Assembly: GCA_044238875.1 (NCBI GenBank)
Contig: JBIICM010000087.1
Coordinates: 1-10,044, forward strand
Direction: 5' to 3'
DNA from: JAIBAI01 sp044238875
GTDB lineage: Bacteria > Bacteroidota > Bacteroidia > M30B66
DNA: 10,044 nucleotides
A model generated the notes under the pieces. It saw only the letters and a program-made list of their open reading frames with translations. It was not told the origin of the DNA and did not search any database. How positions within the stretch are numbered: position 1 is the stretch's first letter; every line of letters starts with the position of its first letter. A program made the translations under genes and the position numbers. Shown here one piece after another: positions 1 through 5,664 of the stretch.

Positions 1-335
1 CAAAGAGCTGAAGTACGAATATGGTATGGAGGGCTTTTGTGCAAAATCCATGGCGGCAACAGAAAGCGCCTTTAGATGGGTAATGGTGGCCTATAATCTG
101 ATGAGCCTGTTCAAGCAGAAAGTCATGTCAGGCAAAGCGTTCCCGTCCCTATCAACTGTAAAGTTCAAATGCATTGCATTAGGAAGTTACCTGGTAAAAA
201 ACGGCCGAAATACTATACTCAAGCTAGCAGTAAAGGATAAAAAAAGAGACTATATAGACCTGCTTTTTGTAAATCTTGAAATCTTAAAGCCCAAACCAGG
301 CTGATTTCTAATGCATAATCCGGGTTAAACGCATT
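1..335 (+). mobile_element. Right-hand part of an IS1380-like insertion sequence
   Basis: The transposase fragment marks an insertion sequence entering from the left. Its right terminal inverted repeat should lie shortly after the stop at 304. The stretch ATGCATAATCCGGGTT (311-326) is the best candidate, because I recall similar CCGGGTT-bearing ends in this family. The left end and target duplication are not in the window, so the boundary at about 335 is a guess. A partial direct repeat (GCATAATCC at 313-321 and GCATTTATCC at 331-340) is also present. Confidence 0.45.
2..304 (+). CDS. IS1380-family transposase, C-terminal fragment
   Basis: This is the last ~100 codons of a DDE transposase; the 5' part lies outside the window, and the reading frame is open from base 2. 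The visible part has the block ELKYEYGMEGFCAKSMAATE followed by FRWVMVAYNLMSLFKQ. It matches my memory of the IS1380-family C-terminus, where a conserved Glu in the ATE(A/S)AFR segment belongs to the catalytic domain. The tail is basic (LVKNGRNTILKLAVKDKKRD), as is usual for the family, and ends at TGA 302-304 with no internal stop or frameshift. An ATG at 26 lies inside the conserved block and is not the true start. The enzyme would move its own element by cut-and-paste transposition. Whether the complete element is active cannot be judged here. The family call is from recognised motifs, not an alignment. Confidence 0.8.
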   Translation, partial: KELKYEYGMEGFCAKSMAATESAFRWVMVAYNLMSLFKQKVMSGKAFPSLSTVKFKCIALGSYLVKNGRNTILKLAVKDKKRDYIDLLFVNLEILKPKPG

Positions 336-373
336 TATCCACGCTTGTTTTTTACAAATATTATCAGCCATCA

Positions 374-402
374 TTTATGCATGAGGCAAAGCTTTATTTT
401 TG
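374..402 (+). promoter_or_regulatory. Possible Bacteroidota-type promoter for the TerC gene
   Basis: TATTTTTG at 395-402 fits the -7 consensus TAnnTTTG exactly. A weak upstream match, TTTA at 374-377 in place of TTTG, lies 17 bases before it, slightly closer than the usual ~19. Transcription would start near 409 and give a leader of about 85 bases. The region is T-rich, so a chance match is possible. Confidence 0.35.
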
Positions 403-493
403 GGGAAGTTTTTTCTTCTTTGATCATGGCCTGTATTTTTTTTCAAAACCACCGGCTATTAAACCAATCATGAGCACTCAATAAAATTGTGAA

Positions 494-1189
494 ATGACAG
501 ATGCAATTATTCCCTTGATCTCCCTAATTGCGCTTGAAGTAATTCTGGGGATTGACAACATTATATTTATTTCCATACTGGCTGATAAATTACCGCAGGA
601 ACAAAGAGGTAAACTCCGTTTTTGGGGTATTTCGCTGGCAATGATCATGAGACTTGGATTGCTGGCTTTTATCGCATGGATTTTAAAACTGGATCAAACC
701 TTATTCAGGTTTGCTGAAATTGACTTTTCGGGTAAGGGTTTGGTTTTGATTTCGGGAGGTCTTTTTCTTATTTACAAGAGTACAAGAGAAATATATCATA
801 AAACAGAAGCAGCTAAAACCGGATTGCCACCTGAAAATCAAAAAAGCAGCTTTGGCCGTCTTCTTTCTGAGGTTATTCTGCTTGACCTTGTATTTTCGGT
901 TGATTCAATTATTACAGCTGTAGGCATGGTTCAACAGCTGTGGGTGATGTACACCGCTGTAATTGTTACGGTATTGATCATGCTTGTTGCCTCAAAACCA
1001 ATCAGCTCATTTATCAGAAAACACCCTTCATTCAAAATTCTCGCGCTTTGCTTTTTGATGATGATTGGAGTGGCTTTACTGGCAGAAGGCTTTCATTTTG
1101 AAATCCCTAAAGGTTACATCTATTTTTCAATGGCATTCGCCTTTCTTGTTGATGTGATTCAAATGAGAACAGTGAAGGGAAAGGATTGA
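494..1189 (+). CDS. TerC-family integral membrane protein, YgdQ-like
   Basis: This is a 231-residue inner-membrane protein of the TerC family (LysE transporter superfamily), closely resembling E. coli YgdQ in length and motif order. Characterised relatives export manganese or supply metal to secreted enzymes; the substrate here is inferred. About seven membrane segments are visible (roughly 5-28, 45-64, 82-95, 123-145, 151-167, 181-198 and 207-222). The two signature acidic helices are present: ALEVILGIDNIIF with E15, D21 and N22, and SEVILLDLVFSVDSI with E126, D131 and D137. The conserved IPKGYIYF is at 204-211. There is no CBS or CorC domain, so it is the short form. The ATG at 494 places the first acidic motif at the usual distance from the N-terminus; there is no clear Shine-Dalgarno sequence. 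It precedes an iron-handling pair but has its own 150-base downstream gap, so co-transcription is uncertain. Confidence 0.9.
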   Translation: MTDAIIPLISLIALEVILGIDNIIFISILADKLPQEQRGKLRFWGISLAMIMRLGLLAFIAWILKLDQTLFRFAEIDFSGKGLVLISGGLFLIYKSTREIYHKTEAAKTGLPPENQKSSFGRLLSEVILLDLVFSVDSIITAVGMVQQLWVMYTAVIVTVLIMLVASKPISSFIRKHPSFKILALCFLMMIGVALLAEGFHFEIPKGYIYFSMAFAFLVDVIQMRTVKGKD

Positions 1190-1198
1190 AACACGCTG

Positions 1199-1328
1199 AT
1201 TTTTACCGGGATAAAACGAATGAGGCGGCAACAAACGGATTACTCATTTCAAGGCCTCTCAAAAAGGGGCTTGCAATAATTTTTACCCCGGTGATGGCTT
1301 AAGAAATTAAATAATGCGTATTTTTACC
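1199..1328 (+). repeat. Three copies of ATTTTTACC upstream of the RIC-ferritin unit
   Basis: The 9-mer ATTTTTACC occurs at 1199-1207, 1279-1287 and 1320-1328, all in the same orientation, within the 150-base gap before the RIC-like gene. The copies start 80 and 41 bases apart, close to a 2:1 ratio. The last copy ends 11 bases before the ATG at 1340. I noticed no further exact copy elsewhere in the window on either strand by eye; one-mismatch forms occur, such as GTTTTTACC near 8736. A regulator site is inferred from position alone. Copies 2 and 3 also contain TAATTTTT and TATTTTTA, each one base away from the TAnnTTTG box, so they could contribute to promoters. No standard Fur, NsrR or HcpR site was recognised. 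Confidence 0.4.
1250..1284 (+). terminator. Weak candidate terminator after the TerC gene
   Basis: An imperfect hairpin can be drawn between CAAGGCCTCT (1250-1259) and AGGGGCTTG (1265-1273), with one bulged G, one G-T pair and the loop CAAAA. A run of five T (1280-1284) follows, but six bases of CAATAA separate it from the stem. That spacing weakens the case, and the T run is also part of a repeated ATTTTTACC element. Confidence 0.3.
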
Positions 1329-1339
1329 CTGTATTAAGG

Positions 1340-2089
1340 ATGACAATCAATAAAGACCTTCCAGTAATGGCCATTGTGCAGGATAATCCCCTGCTGGCAT
1401 CGGTGGTTGACCGTTTTGGGATTTCCTACTCAAAATGGACGCTTTCGCTCGAGCAGGCCTGCATGCAGGAACAGGTTGATATGGATCTGCTCATTGAAAT
1501 GCTGCGGGTATTCGCTGATTACAACCATTTTCCGAAAGATGAATTGAACCGGCTGCCCCTGCAGTCAATCATTGAATACCTGATCAAGACCCATGTTTAT
1601 TATATCAATTCGCGCCTGCCGCGTATTGAGCAGTTCATTGAATTGCTGGTTGACCATTACGGCAAATTCGACATGCACCTTTACCTGTTGAAAGATTATT
1701 TCAACGATTACAAACGCGATATGCTGGCGCATATCTGCATTGAGGAGCGTGAATTGTTTCCCTATGTGCTCAATCTGATCAAAACAGCTGATCAGCATCC
1801 GGGCCAGACTGAACTGTATAATTTGCTTGAAAAAAATTCCATCACCCGTTTTATCAATGAGCATTTTCATGTTGAAGATGAGTTGGGTGAAATCAGACGG
1901 CGATTAAATAATTACTCGGAGGCGAATAACCATAAGGTGCAGATTACCACACTCTTTTATGAGTTGCGTTTATTTGAAATTGATCTGCTTACACATGGTA
2001 AAGTGGAAGATGAAATTTTGGTGCCCCGGGCCCGTGAAATAGAAAGTCAGCTTAAGCGCAAGCTATTGCGCAAGGCCATGCTCAGTTAA
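1340..2089 (+). CDS. RIC (YtfE/ScdA)-like di-iron hemerythrin-domain protein
   Basis: This 249-residue cytoplasmic protein resembles the 'repair of iron centres' family, which helps restore iron-sulfur clusters damaged by nitric oxide or oxidants. An N-terminal ScdA_N-like segment (about 6-80) precedes a four-helix hemerythrin-like domain (about 80-235). From memory, the YtfE di-iron ligands are H84, H105, H129, E133, H160, H204 and E208. The counterparts here are H85, H106, H131, E135, H175, H219 and E223, with matching spacing. The Cys-Cys pair near residues 30-31 in the classical family is absent: the segment reads RFGISYSKW. The only cysteines are C41 and C133. ATG 1340 gives the expected N-terminal length; AAGG directly abuts the start, too close to act as a ribosome site. 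Ferritin begins 8 bases after the stop, so the two are almost certainly co-transcribed. The exact biochemical role without the Cys pair is unknown. Confidence 0.8.
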   Translation: MTINKDLPVMAIVQDNPLLASVVDRFGISYSKWTLSLEQACMQEQVDMDLLIEMLRVFADYNHFPKDELNRLPLQSIIEYLIKTHVYYINSRLPRIEQFIELLVDHYGKFDMHLYLLKDYFNDYKRDMLAHICIEERELFPYVLNLIKTADQHPGQTELYNLLEKNSITRFINEHFHVEDELGEIRRRLNNYSEANNHKVQITTLFYELRLFEIDLLTHGKVEDEILVPRAREIESQLKRKLLRKAMLS

Positions 2090-2097
2090 ATTCGGTT

Positions 2098-2625
2098 ATG
2101 TTAAAAAAAGACGTTGAAAAAGCGCTGAATCAGCAAATTGCCACTGAAGCACATGCTTCATTTCTTTACCTGTCTCTTGCCTCATGGTGCGATATGAAGG
2201 GTTTTGATGGCGCAGCATCATTTATGTACAAGCATTCTGATGAGGAACGCATGCACATGTTAAAGTTATTTCATTACATCAACCATTCCGGTGGTTATGC
2301 ACTCGCGCCGATGATTCAGCAACCGCGGTATGAATATGGCTCTCTGGCTGAAATATTCCGCACGGTGTATGAAAGTGAGATCAAAGTTACAGAGTCGGTG
2401 AATGAACTGGTTGAATTGTGCACGCGCGAGCGTGATTTTAGCACGCTTAATTTTATTCAATGGTATGTTGCCGAGCAGCATGAAGAGGAGGTGCTATTCC
2501 GGTCAATTATTGATAAAATTGATTTGGTAGGCGATGATGGCAAAGGTCTGTTCATGCTCGACCAGTATCTGAAAACGCTGAACAGTCAAAAAGATTCAGC
2601 GGAGGCAGATACAGCAGAAGCCTGA
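2098..2625 (+). CDS. ftnA: Bacterial non-haem ferritin (FtnA type)
   Basis: This is a 175-residue iron-storage protein that should form a 24-subunit shell and oxidise Fe(II) for mineral storage in the cytoplasm. The ferroxidase residues sit at the same numbers I recall for E. coli FtnA: E17, E50, H53, E94, Q127 and E130, with Y24 nearby. The third-site acids E49, E126 and E129 are also present. Key stretches are IATEAHASFLYLSLASWCD, KHSDEERMHM and YVAEQHEEE. No haem-binding bacterioferritin methionine is evident at the usual place. The C-terminus (about 163-175) is a short acidic, Ala-rich tail typical of disordered ferritin ends. It lies 8 bases downstream of the RIC-like gene, which suggests shared expression under iron or redox stress. 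Its stop is only 10 bases from the stop of the convergent minus-strand gene, and no intrinsic terminator is visible between them. Confidence 0.95.
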   Translation: MLKKDVEKALNQQIATEAHASFLYLSLASWCDMKGFDGAASFMYKHSDEERMHMLKLFHYINHSGGYALAPMIQQPRYEYGSLAEIFRTVYESEIKVTESVNELVELCTRERDFSTLNFIQWYVAEQHEEEVLFRSIIDKIDLVGDDGKGLFMLDQYLKTLNSQKDSAEADTAEA

Positions 2626-2635
2626 TCCGACACCG

Positions 2636-3346
2636 CTAACTTTCCGGCCAAAGTATCCTGTTGTAGAACTCGCAAGGAATACGGCTGTAAAGTTGCAGTG
2701 CCTTCATCCAAAATACAGCCTCGTTGCTGATTTTATTGTCGCTGAAAACCACATATGGATAATCTTTCTTAAACAAACGCCGGTAGGCCGCTTCATCTTG
2801 AATGGCATGCAAGGCAATTGTTTTTCTTTTTCCTGCTGTAAGGCGCCATGGTTCATTAATTAGCGCATCTATCCCATAGGGCCTTCCGCTATTATCAATA
2901 ATAACTACTCCATAAAAAGGGTCGAACATACACCATTGCCCGCCTGCCCATATTTCTGCCACACTATGCCTTGATACGGAATCTGCTCCGTAAAGGAAAA
3001 TCAGGCGCGCATCAAGATTGTATGAGCGGGCCAGCCTGATCAGAATCATGGCCTGTTGATCACAGGAGCCGGTGCCTGAAGCAAGAATATGCACCCAGCC
3101 GGTATCCGGCACAGTTACACCGGGCGCAGGGTTTCGAAGATTTTGAGCCACCCATTTCCAAAGGCTTATGGCGAGTTGGGTTTCATCTGAGCTTCGAATC
3201 CTGCCTGACTTGTTGTACAGGAGCATTTGCTGACGAACCGTTTCAATGGTTTCATTACCGGCCCATCTGAAAATAAAAGGAAAAATGCCGATCAGAAAAA
3301 TGCTGACCGGCACTGCAAGTAAAATAAGGCGGAATTTCCGCTTCAA
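2636..3346 (-). CDS. Membrane-anchored transglutaminase-like protein
   Basis: This 236-residue protein has a basic N-terminus and one hydrophobic segment (about 6-26), followed by an extracytoplasmic domain. The centre carries a transglutaminase-like Cys-His-Asp triad: C95 in GTGSCDQQAMILIRLAR, H127 in SRHSVAEIW and D142 in WCMFDP. Bacterial members usually act as cysteine proteases or amidases rather than protein cross-linkers; the substrate is unknown. The start is unusual. The frame opens after a stop at 3365-3367 and the only reasonable initiator is TTG at 3346-3344; the first in-frame ATG (codon 41) would remove the membrane anchor. The TTG lies 4 bases after the TAG of the S46 peptidase gene, so translation is probably coupled to it. 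A plausible shared role is peptide processing at the cell envelope, inferred from context only. The last ~60 residues are not recognised. Confidence 0.75.
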   Translation of the reverse strand: MKRKFRLILLAVPVSIFLIGIFPFIFRWAGNETIETVRQQMLLYNKSGRIRSSDETQLAISLWKWVAQNLRNPAPGVTVPDTGWVHILASGTGSCDQQAMILIRLARSYNLDARLIFLYGADSVSRHSVAEIWAGGQWCMFDPFYGVVIIDNSGRPYGIDALINEPWRLTAGKRKTIALHAIQDEAAYRRLFKKDYPYVVFSDNKISNEAVFWMKALQLYSRIPCEFYNRILWPES

Positions 3347-3350
3347 GGCC

Positions 3351-5534
3351 CTAGCCGTTTCGCTTTATCTCCCGGCCTTTGCGCATAAGCTTCATTTCAT
3401 CAACGATATGGCCAGCATCGGCATATTTATCAATGATGAAAAGTACATATCTGATGTCAACAGAAATTGTACGCTGAATATTTTTCTCAAAGAAAATATC
3501 GCCACTCATGGCTTCCCAGTTCCCGTCAAACGCACACCCGATCAGTTGCCCCTTACCATTAATTACCGGGCTGCCTGAATTTCCACCTGTAATGTCATTG
3601 GTTGAAATAAAGCAGGTTTTAAGTTCTTCTCCCGGTGCAGCATAAACGCCATAATTTTTTGAGCGGAAAAGATCTTTCAGTTTTTCCGGTACAATGAATT
3701 CAAAATTATTGGGATCCTCTTTTTCAATCACACCTTTGAGCGTTGTGTATTCTTCATAGAGCACACCATCGCGCGGAACATATTCTTTTACCTGACCATA
3801 GGTCAAACGCATGGTTGAATTGGCATTGGGATAGAAATTCTTCCCCGGAAGCATTTCACGAAGACCCGCAACAAAAAGACGGTTGCCTTTGTCGATGCGG
3901 CTTTCAATTTCAACTATTGAGGGTCTGAACTTGGTTAGGTAATGGCTTAGAAATATACTGCCAGTTTGAGAAGCCAGATCAGATTCAAGCACTTTGGCGG
4001 CAGGGGCCTCGAGAAACTTTAAAAATGCATCCTTGCTCGCAAAGATTGATGTTGAATATAATGCATCGGCAAATGATTCAATGCTGCCATTGTACCTGAT
4101 TCTGATGGTATCATAAATGGGTGGATGCTGTTCTGCAGGAATGCCTGCAGCATACATTTTTAACATCGCGATAAATAATTTTTTATCGGTCGCCTGATTA
4201 TAATCCTTGTAGAAGCTCTCTCCATCTGCTTTTAACGCAGAAATAGTCTGAAGCAATTGTTTGCGTTTAGCAGTATCAGCCAATAAGGATTTAAGTGATT
4301 CGAGCTGGTATGCAAAATATGGGATGGCTGCGCCTTGCAGAATGGCTTCATTCAGGTAAGTTTTGTGCAGTGTATATTTTCGGAGATCCATATAAGCTTT
4401 TTCTATTTCCGGTAGCGCATTGCCGTATTTGGCCTGTCTTTGCGGATCCTGACCCACCCAATTGCGGAACTGGTCTTCAAGGTCTTTTTTCTTTTGAACC
4501 ACCTGATTGTTTTTCAGTTGCTGGGTCTGCCCGATAAAGTATTTCCAGTAGTTGGCTGTTTGAGCGTATGTAGAAGCATATTTGAGGCGGATTTCCTTGC
4601 TGGCATCCATATCTTCCTTCATTATTTCAAGCTTTTTCCCCCGGATATTCACAACTGCCTGATTGGAGAGGTCGAGCGCCATCTGCACGCCGTAGGAGGT
4701 AAGGTACCTGTCTGTTCTTCCGGGATACCCCATCACCATTGAAAAATCATTTTCCTTAACCCCGTCAAGAGAAATCGGAAGGAAGTGCCGTGGCTTGTAG
4801 GGAACATTTGAGGGTGAGTATTCAGCCGGTTTATTGTCAGGCCCTGCATAAACGCGTAAAAGACAAAAGTCACCGGTTTGTCTGGGCCACATCCAGTTGT
4901 CGGTATCTCCGCCGAACTTACCGATTGATTCAGGCGGGTTACCTACGAGTCTTACATCCTTAAATGTTTCATAAACAAACAGGTAAAATTCATTGCCACT
5001 GAAAAATGATTTTACGGCTGCATTGTAGTGATTACCTGAGGTACTCTCATTTTCAATGAGCTGGTTTACCTGCCTGATCTTAGCAGTACGTTCGCTTTCA
5101 CTCATGCCGGCGTTCAACTCAGCCTGTACCCGGGCAGTAACATCTTCAATCCGGACAAGGAAGGATGCAGTTATGCCACCACTTGGCAGTTCATCCTGGC
5201 GTGTTTTGGCCCAAAACCCGTCAGCCAGGTAATCATGGTCAACTGAACTGTTGGTTTGAATGGCCTCGTAACCGCAATGGTGATTGGTAAGCAGTAGTCC
5301 TTCTCCGGAAATGGCCTCTGCCGAGCAGGAACCTCCGCTAAGCATTACGATGGCATCTTTAAGGCTTGAGCGGTTGATGTCATAAATTTCTTCTGCGCTA
5401 AGTTTACAGCCGAGCTTTTTCATGTCGGCATGATTCAGTCTTTTAACCAGCAGGGGCAGCCACATGCCTTCGTCGGCTCTTAGCTGGCTTACCAGCAAAA
5501 CGGCACAAAGCAGGGCTATTGAAATGCGTTTCAT
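3351..5534 (-). CDS. Family S46 dipeptidyl-peptidase, DPP7-like
   Basis: This 727-residue secreted serine peptidase removes dipeptides from the N-terminus of oligopeptides, normally in the periplasm of peptide-using Bacteroidota. A signal peptide (1-20, ending QLRA) precedes the mature start DEGMW. Catalytic residues are H86 in TNHHCGY, D222 in TGDFCLLRVYA and S653 in GGNSGSP. The N-terminus-binding residues I recall from DAP BII also line up: N213 and W214 in DNWMWP, N328 and D670. The residue that separates subfamilies, 18 after the catalytic Ser, is G671 (AFDGNW). DPP11 has Arg there and prefers acidic P1; Gly points to a DPP7-like preference for hydrophobic P1. Length is normal for S46. 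ATG 5534 gives the intact signal peptide. It is the first gene of a probable pair with the transglutaminase-like gene. Specificity is predicted, not shown. Confidence 0.93.
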   Translation of the reverse strand: MKRISIALLCAVLLVSQLRADEGMWLPLLVKRLNHADMKKLGCKLSAEEIYDINRSSLKDAIVMLSGGSCSAEAISGEGLLLTNHHCGYEAIQTNSSVDHDYLADGFWAKTRQDELPSGGITASFLVRIEDVTARVQAELNAGMSESERTAKIRQVNQLIENESTSGNHYNAAVKSFFSGNEFYLFVYETFKDVRLVGNPPESIGKFGGDTDNWMWPRQTGDFCLLRVYAGPDNKPAEYSPSNVPYKPRHFLPISLDGVKENDFSMVMGYPGRTDRYLTSYGVQMALDLSNQAVVNIRGKKLEIMKEDMDASKEIRLKYASTYAQTANYWKYFIGQTQQLKNNQVVQKKKDLEDQFRNWVGQDPQRQAKYGNALPEIEKAYMDLRKYTLHKTYLNEAILQGAAIPYFAYQLESLKSLLADTAKRKQLLQTISALKADGESFYKDYNQATDKKLFIAMLKMYAAGIPAEQHPPIYDTIRIRYNGSIESFADALYSTSIFASKDAFLKFLEAPAAKVLESDLASQTGSIFLSHYLTKFRPSIVEIESRIDKGNRLFVAGLREMLPGKNFYPNANSTMRLTYGQVKEYVPRDGVLYEEYTTLKGVIEKEDPNNFEFIVPEKLKDLFRSKNYGVYAAPGEELKTCFISTNDITGGNSGSPVINGKGQLIGCAFDGNWEAMSGDIFFEKNIQRTISVDIRYVLFIIDKYADAGHIVDEMKLMRKGREIKRNG

Positions 5535-5551
5535 AGATAAATTTTAAGTGG

Positions 5552-5583
5552 CAAAGAAAATCAGAATCTTTTCAATTAACAAG
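5552..5583 (-). promoter_or_regulatory. Candidate promoter for the S46 peptidase gene
   Basis: On the minus strand, CTTG (5583-5580) is followed after 20 bases by TTTCTTTG (5559-5552), which matches the Bacteroidota pattern TTTG...TAnnTTTG with one mismatch in each box. Transcription would start near 5545, giving a leader of roughly 11 bases before ATG 5534. The 130-base gap to the gene upstream supports a separate promoter here. Confidence 0.4.
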
Positions 5584-5664
5584 CGTTCGGGGCGCGACAG
5601 TTTATTTTATTGAAGGATACAGTTACCGAAGGATGTAATAGTCAGCAATGGGATTTCAGGTGCC

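Noticed and set aside
305..493. yybP-ykoY (manganese) riboswitch upstream of the TerC gene
   Set aside because: These riboswitches often precede TerC-family genes, and TTTGGGGAAGT at about 399-408 resembles the GGGGAGUA element. The rest of the conserved core and the paired helices are missing.
1565..1870. Minus-strand open frame of 101 codons
   Set aside because: It is antisense to the di-iron ligand region of the RIC-like gene; the plus-strand frame explains the conservation.
2600..2680. Bidirectional terminator between the convergent ferritin and transglutaminase-like genes
   Set aside because: Only 4-5 base-pair stems (AGGC/GCCT) can be drawn, without a T run on either strand.
3246..3578. 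Plus-strand open frame of 110 codons
   Set aside because: It is antisense to the transglutaminase-like and S46 peptidase genes, has no recognisable motif, and both minus-strand proteins carry clear catalytic signatures there.
2636..5534. Peptidase plus transglutaminase pair as a defence or toxin system
   Set aside because: Both are exported or membrane-anchored envelope proteins with ordinary nutritional or processing family assignments, and nothing resembling an immunity or sensor component is adjacent.
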